A stretch of 64,000 nt of DNA from Euptelea pleiosperma (taxonomy: Eukaryota; Streptophyta; Magnoliopsida; Ranunculales; Eupteleaceae), in NCBI GenBank assembly GCA_035048495.1, contig CM068545.1, positions 41,224,450-41,288,449 of the forward strand, read 5' to 3'. Shown in pieces: positions 12,349 through 24,106 of this stretch. The notes below the pieces were generated by a model. The model did no database searches, was not told the DNA's origin, and saw only the letters and a program-made list of their open reading frames with translations. Numbering within the stretch: the first letter of the stretch is position 1; each line of letters starts with the position of its first letter. The translations under genes and the position numbers were made by a program.

Positions 12349-14169
12349 CGGCCTCTGTATGAGACCTACTACAATTTCTGTGAGACTCGAGGTGATCACT
12401 CTCAACAATGGTATGACAATTCTGCGTATCATCATGATACTCCAGTCTCGCACACTTCTACAGGGTATGATAATCACCGAGATCCGGAGTACAATTCTGT
12501 ACTCCAAGAGCTTAAAAATTCAGTCTCTGCCCTTCGTGCCGCGGTCCAGCAACCTGTGCACCATTCCCAGTCTGTAGGATATTACCCTCCTATCCAGCAA
12601 GATGTCAGTACCTTTCCATCTCCAATGCAAACCTCCTATGACAACACTTATTATCCGGATAATAGGAGTCACCATAACTTTGGTTGGGAACAGTCTGCCC
12701 TCCCGCAGCAATTGCCGCAGGATAATTATCCTTCCGGGTTCCATCAACCCAATGGAGAGTATGACTGGCAATACTCGCAATCCCAGTACCCGTCATATCC
12801 ACAGAATGACTATTCTGATCAACAGTGGGCCCCTCAGGATTTTCAGAGTCAGCAACTAGTCCCAGACTCCACTTTGCCTTACAACTTTCATACCCAGTCG
12901 GACTACAATCAAGAGTTCGCACCTCAGCTCCCCTTGGCTGAACCACCTCCGTTGGCTACTAAACCCGGTCTAGAGGACCTTCTCTCTCAGTACATTGCCC
13001 AGCAACAACAGTATTTCCAAGGTCTAGAGCACCAACAACAGTTATCTATGGAGAGCTTGGAGCAACGTCTAGTTCAATTAGAAAATGAGAGAGAGGAAGT
13101 CAACTTCACTAGCCCACCAATAGCCTATCCTGAGGAGAATGATATGGCCACTGTCTATAATGAGGAGCCGCACAATTGGACCCAGTACCACCATTGTGAG
13201 GAAGAAATAGAAGTTGTACCCACCCTTAGATCGAGCCAGACTATTGAGGAGCCAGTGTTTCCTTCTTCGGTGCCTTTAACAGCACCAAATCTTGAACCTA
13301 CCTCAGAGCAACCTAATTCTCACTCTACCTCTGCTGCCCCTGATGTCGATCTTCATGACACTAAGCTGTGTCTCGATCGTAGGATCCCAACTGTCATTGA
13401 TCTACCGTTCCTCCCCACCTCCCTTGGATTGTGCAACAACAGTGATAAACCCGATTCTCAATCTTTGGTGCCCTTAACAGCACCAACTTCTAGACCGAGC
13501 ACAGAGGAACTCAGTTCCATCTCTATCTCTGTTAATTCTCTCTCTGCTCTGAATGCAGACATTCCTACTGATGAGCCATGTCTAGAAAATGGGCCTCCCG
13601 CTGTCCTGGACCTACCGATCCCCACCGAGGAGGGACATATTGAGTGTAGGGATTGGAACATCCCTATCACATTAGGAAACATCGAGAAAGAAGTCAACAA
13701 TTTTCACCTGTCACCCTACGTCGATATTATCGATGACCCATGTGTCGTAGAGAGTCTAATTCAAGACTCTCCTGAAGATAATTTATCCAAGTGTCATGAA
13801 CACTGTGAGTATGACTTCATCTCGGAGTCCAATATTTCTGGTATTACTGATCTGCAGGAGTCTGCTCCATTCAGATCCATTCCCGCAAAACTCAATGAGT
13901 TTGCGGCTCTGCTAACCACGGTCAGAGAACCCACTACTACTCCCCTCTCAGTCTTTACTGAGAAGCTTCTATCCCTCCCCGCTGAATTAAATGTTTTTGC
14001 GGGTCTGCTCAGAGAAACCGCTCCTACTCTCCTCTCAATCTTTACTGAGAAGCTTCGATCCCTCCCAGATCAACTCCGTACTTTTGTCGGTCTACTCAAT
14101 GCCCTTCTCTCAGTCTACACTGAGAAAGACCTGTTCTACACAGGTATACCTAGACAAGGGATAGGATAG
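12349..14169 (+). pseudogene. Gag-C-terminus/protease-remnant ORF of non-autonomous element (copy A)
   Basis: The frame is open from the L2 junction to TAG at 14169, about 606 codons, with no internal stop. Its natural start lies left of the insertion and is lost. The first half aligns by eye with the Gag linker of the Athila-like polyprotein: QELKNSVSALRAAVQQP corresponds to [17 protein letters not shown], followed by the Q/Y/N-rich stretch, a Q-rich coiled segment and an LRS motif. The zinc knuckle is missing. The second half matches only the end of the protease and the following linker (CRDWNIPITLGNIEKEVN against [34 protein letters not shown] against [16 protein letters not shown]). The DLGAS active site is gone. 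The tail has 2-3 imperfect repeats of a TEKLLSLPAELNVFAGLL type. No reverse transcriptase or integrase follows. Confidence 0.85.
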
Positions 14170-14240
14170 TAGTTTCCCTTTCACCTTAGGTGTCAGGAAG
14201 ACTGTAGATCCACTCAGTCTCCATGAGTTTTAACCTGGTT

Positions 14241-14261
14241 GGGGGTACTTGATATACCCCC
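14241..14261 (+). promoter_or_regulatory. GGGGGTA/TACCCCC hairpin after the ORF
   Basis: A 7-bp stem located about 70 bp after the stop codon. The same hairpin occurs at 45251-45271. At 19763-19781 the closing pair is changed on both sides (GGGGGTG/CACCCCC), keeping the pairing. Confidence 0.75.
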
Positions 14262-14499
14262 ATCATGTCTGGCTGAAGACGTAAAACTTAGCGCTTTCGG
14301 AAAGGCAATTCCGGTATTCCTAGAGTACATGAGTCTCATGCATTTGTGATTATTGTTATATCTCTGAAAATGCAGGTACATTCATTCTCCCAATCATCAG
14401 GTATCACACACTGTCGAGTTTTTGCCGACTTGGTAACATCCTTCCTGAATCTTTGCATCATCATCACTGATTTGTTATCATTTTATGTCCCGGTCATGA

Positions 14500-14515
14500 G
14501 CACCGAGGACGGTGC
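14500..14515 (+). promoter_or_regulatory. GCACCG-AGGA-CGGTGC hairpin
   Basis: A perfect 6-bp stem with a tetraloop, followed by a G-run (TTGGGGGTGGG). It is identical at 20020-20035 and 45510-45525. Confidence 0.75.
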
Positions 14516-16130
14516 TATATTTTGGTTGGGGGTGGGTATTTACCAAAACTCATGTATTCCTTTTGATAAATATATAAAAAAAAAAAAAAAAAAAAAAGGT
14601 TGTTTTTGGGGTGATTTCCGATGTTCTCCAAAAGTTTTCTAGAATTTCAAAAATGTGTCAAATACCCTGACTTTGATTAGCTGAAAACCTCCGTTAAGTC
14701 AGTATTGAGGATGTCAATTTTTGTTTAAAGTTAGCGTTGAGTCAATTCAAGTGTGACTACAGCAGGTTTGAAAACTTAGAAAAACTCAGATTCGGCACAA
14801 TTGTACACTATCAACATCAGAGTCATCCTAAGTTTTGAAACTCTAGAGATCCTGTGAGAAGAATTGTGGAGACCTAACCCAGTGAGCTTTCGAGCCTTTA
14901 ATCATTTCAGAGAGTTATACAATAATCCTGAGTCAATGGATGACTCACTATTCTTCATGCCCGCAATATTCGTTGAGAGATCTCATTATCTTTTGCTTCG
15001 ATCATAAAACTCGGAACGACATCAAAATTGGATTATTACAACAGAACCTTCTCTGTATCCAATCAAGACAGTATACATGATAGTGCAAACCCTAGAAAAT
15101 GATTTAGGCCATTTTTCTGAACCATTCAGCCTTCTTACTCACCTGAATTATACTTCACTAGAAACCCTTTGAACCTTTCTATAAAAGCCTTTTATTTGCA
15201 AACCCATCAACCTAAAATCCAGACCAGCTACGAAACATGACTGGCTACCCTTATTTTGAGATGGACAAAAGAATAACTGATATGGGTGTACCATGAAAAG
15301 AAAAGTAAAGAAGAAGAATCAAAAGAAAAAGAAAGTGGTTCAAGCTGAAAACAAAATATGGAAAGAAAGTATGAAAAAATGCTGAAAAGAAATTGAGCAG
15401 TCTCAGAAATATCAAGAAAAAGAGAAAAATACAAAAAAAAAAGGAAAAAGAACCAGATAATGGTGTTACGCCGCAGGAAAAATGCAAGAAAATGGCAATT
15501 TCCTCTCAAGATCTTTGAAATCCTGTATACCTTTATTTTTCTACACCTGACCGAAGCCTCATTACAACCCAGGAAAGTCCTACTTGATTCTAGGATAGCA
15601 CGATCATAAAATGTGGAGATTAGAGAAAGAGAAGCTATAGAGTTTGATCTGACGTTCCCGAGTGAAGTGGTATTCCAATCATGAGATCTTCTTCTGTTAA
15701 AGATGTCCTTCCTTCAAATAAAACATATGTGAGATCTTTTGCCTCTTTATATTAAATATATCTCCTCACATATAAATTGAGAGAAAAGAAGAAAACCCTT
15801 CATGTGTGATTCTATTCTGAGTGTTAAACATGTGAGATTTGAGGTCGAGGCATAAAAACTTAGAGGTGATCTGGAAATCTTTACTGTCGGATGATGAGAA
15901 TGTTGAGCACACACACACGCAGAGTCTGACTATTCTGGGTCATGATTATCAGTCTGTAGTCTTGCCAAAACTTTCCAACTCTTCGCTAGCATGTAACTGT
16001 TTTTGCATCCATTCAATGATTTGACGAACGGTGTTTTCCCTGAGCTAATTTGAAAAAGTGTGCAGCATGTGCAGAGCCCTTTTAAGCTCATTTATTTCGC
16101 ACTAATTGCCAAGGATTGGAAATATGCTGG

Positions 16131-16140
16131 TTGGGGGTTG
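16131..16140 (+). promoter_or_regulatory. Polypurine tract (TTGGGGGTTG) before L3
   Basis: Sits directly before the first base of the LTR, as a plus-strand primer site should. The same tract precedes L4 and L12. Confidence 0.8.
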
Positions 16141-17151
16141 TGATATTCGCTCAAAAGTGCTTATTTTAAGCACTTATCCTGTTAGCGTTATCGCACTCTC
16201 CTACGTAAAACTGCTCTAATTATCCACTTTTCTACGTAAGAGTCTATCTCATTGCGTAAAACACACTTTTCTGGACGAAATGGTATATTTGCATGCATTA
16301 AACACATTTTCGGAAGTCTAGATATTAAGCCGTTCTGATAAAGTCTCATTACGCGCTTCTTCTGTCGCAGGAAACCCCGATGGGACGATTCTCAAGACTT
16401 GTGGGCCCAAATCGATCATGAAAGCCCATTATCAAAGCTTAAAAAGCCCACATGCTATGACTAGAAGATATGGGCCAAATATGGGCTGAATAAGAGGACC
16501 AAAAAGCCGGCCCAAAGAACGAAGAGAGTAGGAGAGCCAATGACCAAGTGACGGACCAAAGCGTTTAAAGCCACATGAGTCAGCAAAGAATGATGGTCGA
16601 CTCTACTGGAGAAGCGTGAGGATGTCACAGTGGAGACCAGGGTTCCAGACCCTCCGCCAGTGCTTTATTCCATTTTTTTTGATACTTTTTCTCTCATTTC
16701 TTCTTATTCTCTCTCTCTCTTCATCTCTCGATCCTCGAATCTACTGACTTAACCCCAGAACTCCTACCCTTCGGCTCTATCTCATCTCCCTTAGCTTTCT
16801 GACCGTTGGATCTTCCATCGGACCGTTGGATCTTCAATCGGACCGTTGGATCTCTCTAGATCCGTCGATCTACCAATTTGGGTCCCAATCAAGTCACCAT
16901 CCATCCGATCGCCTTCAGAATGCCTGTCACATCATCTTGTGAGACGATGGACTTCATCAGTCCATGTGGGCCAGTAGCCGGGCCCATCAGCATCGACCCG
17001 CTGTCCGACCAGTTAGTGGACCCCGCGAATTTCAAAAATAATTTTAATTAAATGGGGGGTCCACTAATTGGGGAGATTCCCCATAGAAAAGTAGCATTTT
17101 ACTTAAAAAAAAAAAAAAAAAATTAAAAATATTTTTTTTATTTAAAAAATA

Positions 17152-17215
17152 CCCTATTTCCATTAATGGAAATAGGGAGCTTTATAAGAGGAAGGAGAAG
17201 GGTTCGTTCGAACCC
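17152..17215 (+). promoter_or_regulatory. Palindromic core promoter of L3
   Basis: A 26-bp perfect palindrome (17152-17177), TTTATAAG (17181-17188), and the GGGTTCG/CGAACCC stem with a 2-nt loop (17200-17215). Transcription probably starts just downstream, which would give U3 of about 1.05 kb and a very long R-U5. Confidence 0.65.
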
Positions 17216-17339
17216 TAATCCCCCTCAAATCTTCTCCTTTCTCTCCCCCTATCAATCCCGCATTCACCCTTGGCCCCATTCTTCTTCTTTTTCTTCTTTT
17301 CGTTCCACCTTCTTCTTCATCTTCTTCATCACGTTTTCA

Positions 17340-18202
17340 CCGGAGTTGCAAGCTGCAACTCCGGCCGTCACCTACTCTTCTTCTTCTTTTTCTTCTTCTT
17401 CTTCTTCTTCTCCTTCTTCTTCTTCTTCTTCTTTTTCCTTCTCTCCTCTGTCTTCTTCTTCTTGCTTTTCTTATTTTTCGTTTTCACGTCCTTACCGGAG
17501 TTGCAGGCTGCAACTCCGGTCGCCAGCACACCTCTCCGCCTCCACCATCTTCTCCGGCCACAGATGCACTTCTTGCAACACCACAGCCCTCGCTCCACAC
17601 CTGCTAACACCGCTGCCACCACCATTAACACAGGTCGAGACCTGCAACTCCGACGAACTTGATCGCCGGACTGGTTCTCCTCTCTTCCACGCTCCTCTCA
17701 TTCACTGTCAACACAAAAAAAAAAACCCCAAAGTAGTCCCTCATCTCCATGTTTTCTCAAGGGAGAAAACCCTAATCTTCCCGTCTCTTAAGCCGTCCTC
17801 CTCTCTCTTCCTTTCATCTCTTCCTTTCTCAAGCAAAACAGAAAAAAAAACCCAGCAAAAAGAAAAAAAAAAAGCAAGAGAAAAGAGAGGCTGAAGGTGA
17901 GAGAGCCGTAGCTCTCTTCCATGGGCTACCCTCCACCATTGGAGCTCATCGTTCGGTGGTAGCAGCAGATCTGCCCAAAGCCATCCATCCACCTTTCTCC
18001 AAGCCGCCCCCTCTCTAAGGAGAACGGCTCCTGCTCCATCACTGGCGAGAAGAGCATCTATCTTTGCCACCGTCACTCTCATCCTCTCTCAACCGGAAAT
18101 CGCCTTGCAACTCTCCTCATCATCGTCATCAAGCTCCGCCACACGCTGCAAAGAGCCACGCTTCTCTCCTTTGTCGCTAGAGTTGCAGACCTGCAACTCC
18201 GG
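17340..18202. repeat. Three mini-hairpins in L3
   Basis: 17340-17364, 17495-17519 and 18177-18202. The third has CTAG at its left end and CCGG at its right end. A lone right arm lies at about 17641. Confidence 0.9.
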
Positions 18203-18971
18203 CGTTAATGGTGTTGACGTCTTCAGCCCAGCAACCGGCTTAATCTTCTCCATGACTACACAGCCCCACCTCCAGCGTACTAGCAGGTAAGCTTTCACTT
18301 GCTGCCAAGTTCGGTGCACTAATAGCCACATGGCTTGAACCACCCCATACCTTCATCCTTCCATGAGTTCCTCTCCAAACGTCGGGCTGCAACTAAGCAA
18401 CATGCACACAGTCAATCCTACGGCCTGCAATGGCCATTCTCATAGACCGATCTTCGTTCACCAACTTATCCTCCAAGGGTAAGTTTCATGGTAATTTCTT
18501 CTTCTTTATTTTTATCTTTCTAGTTCTCTCTCTCTCTCTAAAAATCCCTTTTCTCTCTCCTCCTCTCCTTCTCTCTATATTTCTACTTTCTCGCTCTAAA
18601 ACTTTCACTTTCTCTCTCTTAATCTCCACTTCTCTACTTTTCTCTATTTTTCACTCTTTCTCTCTCTATCTCTCTTTCTCTCTCTAGAATGCTTTGTAGT
18701 CTAGTTTTGAGTATTGCTCATTTTTATTCAGATATTGTAAGGACATTTTGATTAATGAATGATGAAGGTTGTTTTTATCTATTATTTCTTGTGATAGTCC
18801 GTCAATTTTTGTTCTTATTCGCGTTAATCTGACTAATCCCGAGTGCGGATCGACATCCGACACGAATCCCTATACAAATCTATCAATTTTGCAGGATAAT
18901 CGGATAAAAATTACAAATATGTTGAAGTTAGGGTTTCCGTAACCAACGACGCGGAAAATACCTACTTTCAG

Positions 18972-19571
18972 TGTCTCACTCATGGGATCACAATTGGCCT
19001 AGACTTACCTGTCCCCACCACCTTTGGAGTAAGCAATAATAGTGATGACCCCGTGTCTCCATCTATGGTGCCCCTAAAAGCACCGACTTTTGACCCGAGC
19101 ACAGAGATACTGATTTCCATCTCTATCTCTGATGATTCTGCCTCTGCACTTGATGCAGACATTTCTACCATTGAGCCGTATCTAGAAAATGGGACTCCAG
19201 CTGCCCTGGACCTACCATTCCCCACCGAGGATGAACACATTGAGTGCAGGGATTGGAACATCCCTCTCACATTAGGAAACCTTGAGGAAGAGGTCCACAG
19301 TTTTCACTTGCCACCCTACATCAATATTGTCGATGACCCATGTGTCGTTGAGAGTCTAATTCAGGACTCTCCCAAGGAAAAGCTCTCACAGTGTCAAGAA
19401 CACTTTGCGCCTGACTTCATCTCGGAGTCAGACAATTATGCTTTTACTGATCTGCAGGAGTCTGCTCCATTCAGATACCTTCCCGCTAAACTCCATGAGT
19501 TTGCGGCTCTGCTAACCTCGGCCAGAGAACACCCTTCTACCCTCCTATTCATTCTCATGGAGCAAATTTGA
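18972..19571 (+). pseudogene. Protease-remnant ORF of non-autonomous element B
   Basis: An open frame of about 199 codons starting directly after L3 with no primer-binding site, Gag part or start codon. It matches the second half of ORF A (GLDLPVPTTFGVSNNSDD, CRDWNIPLTLGNLEEEVH, DDPCVVESLIQDSP, ESAPFRYLPAKLHEFAALL). It ends at TGA in MEQI, where ORF A and ORF C continue with the TEKL repeats. Downstream sequence still resembles those repeats but is not in an open frame. It cannot be translated from its own position, so I call it a remnant. Confidence 0.85.
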
Positions 19572-21500
19572 TCCCTCCCCATTGCACTCAATGCTCTTTC
19601 ATATCTACTTAGAGCACTTACTGTCCTTCTCTCAGTCTAGACTAAGAAAGACATGTTCTACACAAGTATACCTCAACAAGGGATAGGATAGCAGTCTCAG
19701 TTCCACCTTAGGTGTAGGAAAGACTGCAGATTCACTCAGTCTCCATGAGTTTCAACTTGGTTGGGGGTGCTTACCACCCCCGTTGTGTCTGGCTGAAGAC
19801 GTAAAACTTAGCGCTTTCGGAAAGGCAATTCCGGTATTCCTAGAGTACATAAGTCTCATGCATTTGTTATTATTGTTATATATCTGGAAATACATGTACA
19901 TTCATTCTTTCGATCATCAGGTACCACACACTGTCGAGTTTCTGTCGACTTGGTAACATCCTCCTTGAACCTTTGCATCATCATTACCGATTTTTCATCA
20001 TTTTATGTCCCGTTCATTAGCACCGAGGACGGTGCTATATTTGGTTGGAGTGGTTTTTACCAAAACTCATGTATTCATTTTGATAAATATATACATATAT
20101 ATATATATATATATATTTTTGGGTGGTTTCTGATGTTTTTCAAAGTTTTCTAAAATTTCAAAAATGTATCATATACCCTGACTTTGATTAGCTAAAAACC
20201 TCCGTTAAGTCTGTATTGAGGATGAGAGTTTTTGTTAAAGGTTAGCTTTGAGTCAAGTCAAGCATGACTACAGCAGGTTTGAAAACTTAGAAAAACTCAG
20301 ATTCAGCACAATTGTACACTAACAACATCAGAGTCATCCTAAGTTTAGAAACTCTAGAGATCCTGCAAGAATAATTGTGGAGACCTAACCCAGTGAACTT
20401 TCGAGCCTTTAATCATTTCAAAGGGTTATACAACAATTCTGAGTCACAAGATGACTCACTATTCTTCATGCTCGTAATATTCGTTGAGAGATCTTTTTAT
20501 CATTTGCTTCGATCATAAAACTCGGAACGACATCAACATTAGATTACTATGACAGAACCTTCTCCGTATCCAGTCAAGACAGTATACATGATAGTGCAAA
20601 CCCTAGAAAATGATTTAGGTCATTTTTCTGAACCATTCAGCCTTTTAACTCACTTGAATTATACTTCACTAGAAACCCCCTTAAACCTTTCTATAAAAGC
20701 CTTTTCTTGTTAAGCCCATTAACCAAAATCACAATCCAACTACGGAGGATGACTAAGCTACCCTACTCTTGAGATGGATAGAAGAATAACTGATATGGGT
20801 GTACCATGAAAAAAAAAATCGAAAGGAAAAGAAAGTAGTTCAAGTTGAAAACAAAATATGGAAAGAAAGTACGAAAAAGAGCTGAAAAATAAAATGAGCA
20901 GTCTCAGAAATATCAGAAAAAAAAATACAAAAGGAAGAAAAGAAATAGAAAACTTGTTTTACACCAGCAGGAAAAATACAAAAAATAGAGATATCCTCTC
21001 ATAACTTTGAAATTCTGTATTCCCTTATTTTTCTACACCTGACCTAAGCCTCATTACAACCTAGGAAAGTCCTACTTGATTCTAGGATAGCATGATCATA
21101 AAATGTGGAGATTGAAGAAAGAGAAGCTATAGAGTTTGATCTAACGTTCCCGAGTGAAGAAAATCATTCCTCAGTGATTCATTTCTGAGAGTTTTACAAG
21201 TGAGATTTGAGGTCGAGGCATAAGAACTTAGAGGTGATCTGGAAATCTTAACTATCGGATGATAAGAATGTTGAGCACACACACACACGCAGAGTCTGAC
21301 TATTCTGGGTCATGATTATCAGTCTATAGTCTTGTCAAAACTTCCCAACTCTTTGCTAGCCTGTAACTGTTTTTGCATCCATTCAATGATTTGATGAACG
21401 GTGTTTTCCCTGAGCTAATATGAAAAAGTGTGCAGCATGTGCAGAGCCCTTTTAAGCTCATTTATTTTACACTAATTGCCAAGGATTGGCAATATGCTAG
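19572..21500 (+). other. Conserved noncoding tail of element B
   Basis: Colinear with 14,170-16,130: hairpins at 19763-19781 and 20020-20035, the GGCTGAAGACG block at about 19791, a (TA)n tract at about 20093-20115 where copy A has poly(A), an A-rich segment and a short (CA)n. No gene seen. Confidence 0.78.
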
Positions 21501-21510
21501 TTGGGGGTTG
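21501..21510 (+). promoter_or_regulatory. Polypurine tract before L4
   Basis: TTGGGGGTTG directly before the LTR start TGCTATTCGC. Confidence 0.78.
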
Positions 21511-22350
21511 TGCTATTCGCTCAAAAGTGCTTATTTTAAGCAATTATCCTTTTAGCGTTATCGCACTCTCCCACGTAAAACTACTTTAATTATCCATTTT
21601 TTTACGTAAGAGTCTCTTTCATTACGTAGAACACACTTTTCTTGACGAAATGGTATATTTGCATGCATTTATAGAAGTCTAGATATAAAGCCGTTCCGAT
21701 TAAGTCTCATTGTGCGCTTCTTCTATCACAGGAAACCCCAATTGGATGATTCTCGAGACTTGCGAACCCACATCGCTCATGAAAGCCCATTATCAAAGCT
21801 TAGAGAACCAACATGTTATGATTAGAAGATATGGGCCAAATACGGGCTGAACAAGAGGACTAAAGAGTCGGCCCAAAGAACGAAGAAAGTGGGAGAACCA
21901 ATGACCAAAAGACAGACCAAAGCGTTTAAAGCCACATGAATCAACAAGAAATGATGGTCTGCTCTACTGATGAAGCGTGAAGAGGGACATAGTGACGACC
22001 AGGGTTCTAGACCCTCTGCCAGCTCATTTCCCTGTATTTTCTATTATTTCTCTTTCATCTCTCCTAATTATCTCTCTCCTCTCCACTTCAACCAATAGAT
22101 CATCTGATTGACCCTCCAATTGTCATTCTCACCACACGATCTCTCCCCCATTACCCATTTAATCCCTCACTAGGCCAATCACCATCATCCTAATTCTTTC
22201 ATCCCTCAATTGTACCGTTCGATCGTCATCCGATCTCTATGATCGTCATTGATGTCACCCGATCGACCACCATCTCGACCATCCTTCCATATTAGGCCCT
22301 TGTCTCCCATCTCTTTGATCTCTCTCTTACAAAAGGGATGAAAACCTCAA

Positions 22351-22442
22351 GGGTGTGTTTGGTTGCGCGGAAGATGTGGCTATCGATGGTTGTGTTTTCC
22401 CAAAGAAAATGCATTTTTCTCCCTTGGCGACCAAACGCACCC
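22351..22442. mobile_element. 92-bp Tourist/Harbinger-like mini-MITE in L4
   Basis: Inverted ends GGGTGTGTTTGGT and ACCAAACGCACCC, flanked by CAA/TAA, close to the TAA target typical of Harbinger elements. It is absent from the other LTRs at this site. Confidence 0.55.
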
Positions 22443-22817
22443 TAACCCACAAACCCCTTGGCCAAACAGCCCTCTCGCATGAGGTCCACGGCCTCGCAAG
22501 AGGCCCACAAACATCATGGCCAAATGGCCCATAAACCTCAAGCCCAAGCCCACAACCTAATCATTTTCAAAATGATTTAAAAAAAAAAAATTATAGAAAC
22601 CGTAGGTTTCTAAAGGAGAAACCCCCGAACCCTAGCCTTCTCTTATTCCTTTCTTTTCTTCTTCTTTTCCTCCGCTCCTTCCTCTCCGACGACCCACCAC
22701 CGAACTGGTTCGCCAGCTCCACCACCTTCTTCTTCTTCTTCTCCTTCTTCTTCTTCTCCTCCTTCTTCTTCTTCTTCTTCTTCTTCTTCTCTCCTCTGTC
22801 TTCTTCTTTTTCACCAA

Positions 22818-23012
22818 CCGGAGTTGTAGGCTGCAACTCCAGCCGCCTCTGCTCCGCCTGAGTGCGCCAGCAACACCAGCGCGATCTGCTGCTCCGCCTC
22901 CCATCCTCCTTGCTGGACCTACCTCCCTTGCAACATCTCTGATCTGGCTCCACCATACCCTCCATCACCTATCCTTTCCATAGGTTGCTGGAGTTGCAAC
23001 CTGTAACTCCGG
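22818..23012. repeat. Two mini-hairpins in L4
   Basis: 22818-22842 (right arm ends CTCCAG) and 22989-23012 (arms TGGAGTTGCA and TGTAACTCCGG). Both are slightly decayed. Confidence 0.85.
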
Positions 23013-24106
23013 CAACCTCCAATAAAACATGCGTGTTCTGCTGCCCAACTCACCAATGGTCTGCAACTTGCTTGCAAGTGCACGACCCCCTCCTTCCATG
23101 TGAACTACGAGCCACACCACTCTCTCCCTTCTCAAGGCAGCAAGCTCCTCACCTAGTTCACCACCGTGACTCCACCGGAGCTCCTCCCTCTAGTAGCGTC
23201 TCCTCAATGCCTCCATCAACCTCACCAGATCTCCACTCAACTCTCATTTGCCGTGCTCTTCTCACCTCCTCCATTCACGGTAGCTGCTCTTCTAACCTTT
23301 AAGGTGCTGCCTCCAAGCCATCTCCTATCCTCCTTCGCAGAGTCCAGCCAACGATTTCTTTATCCTATCTCCAAACCGAGCACCACCTCTTGTTGTCATC
23401 TCCACCACCGGAGACAGTAAGAGCAGCCTGCACTTGAGACGTCTTTGCTCATCCCCTAGGGCTAAACTTGCTGGCTATTTTCTTTGATCCACCGTCTTCA
23501 CCTCTCCATGCTACCATTAAATCCGGCAACATCAACCTTCTCCCACAGTTTGCACAACAGGGCATCTTGGTAAGATAAGCACTTCTCTCTCCTCTTTCTC
23601 TCATCACTTTCTCTCTCTAAAACCTCCCTTTCTCTCTCTACACTAGTTTCTCTCTCTAGTTTTTGGCATGTTCTCTCTCTTATCTCTTATTTCTCTCTCT
23701 ACCTTTTAATACTTTCTAGGTTAGTTCTAGTTGATTTTAGTGGAGATAATTTATTTTGTAAGCATTGTAATTCGACATTTTTAGTTTAATAAATGAATTT
23801 TATGTTGGCGTAGTAATGTCATGAATTCCTTGTTTATTTGTTCTTTATTTTTAGATAATTATCATCATCTCTCAATCACAGCATGTTTTAAAATCAGAAT
23901 CACCATCCTCACCTCTCCATGCTTTTCTGAGAAAAATTCATCATTTTATGTTCTTGAATTGTGCAAACTAACCCTGAGTGCGGATCGACATCTGACACAA
24001 ATCCCTATACAAATCTCTGTATTTTACAGGAATAATCTCGGTTATTTTACAAATGTGTTGATTCTAGGGTTTTCGAATCCAATGACGCAGAAAAACCCTA
24101 CTTTCA

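Larger units (their letters stand above)
14170..16130 (+). other. Conserved noncoding tail of non-autonomous element A
   Basis: About 1.96 kb with no supported gene. It is shared almost colinearly with 19,572-21,500 and 45,180-47,118. It contains a GGGGGTA/TACCCCC hairpin (14241-14261), the block GGCTGAAGACGTAAAACTTAG at 14271-14291, the hairpin 14500-14515 followed by GGTTGGGGGTGGG, an A-rich stretch (15290-15460) and a short (CA)n. Athila and Tat elements carry comparable blocks between pol and the 3' LTR. Confidence 0.8.
16141..18970 (+). mobile_element. Long LTR, copy L3 (shared by two internal regions)
   Basis: 2,830 bp, TGATATTCGC to CCTACTTTCA. It is preceded by internal region A and its polypurine tract. 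It is followed directly by internal region B, without a primer-binding site. U3 runs about 1.0 kb to the palindromic promoter (17152-17215). (TTC)n lies at about 17372-17470, with mini-hairpins at 17340-17364, 17495-17519 and 18177-18202. Being 3' LTR for A and 5' LTR for B, it indicates a tandem product of unequal recombination. Confidence 0.92.
21511..24106 (+). mobile_element. Long LTR, copy L4 (3' LTR of element B)
   Basis: 2,596 bp. The start is mutated to TGCTATTCGC; the end is CCTACTTTCA. It is followed by GTGGT and then the chromovirus integrase on the minus strand, so L4 marks the right edge of the tandem insertion. Mini-hairpins lie at 22818-22842 and 22989-23012. (TTC)n runs about 22728-22810. 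It is the most diverged LTR in U3 and carries an approximately 92-bp MITE (22351-22442). Confidence 0.88.

Noticed and set aside
15228..15509. Minus-strand Phe/Leu-rich ORFs, also at 46218-46499
   Set aside because: Reverse translation of the A-rich noncoding tail; lost in copy B by frameshifts.
14170..16130. Envelope-like gene expected after pol in Athila elements
   Set aside because: No frame longer than about 100 codons is shared by copies A, B and C on the sense strand.
17166..17894. 242-codon ORF starting MEIGSFIRG in L3
   Set aside because: The start falls in the promoter palindrome and TATA region, and the rest is (TTC)n-derived Ser/Phe runs. It is not maintained between LTR copies beyond the first 20 codons.
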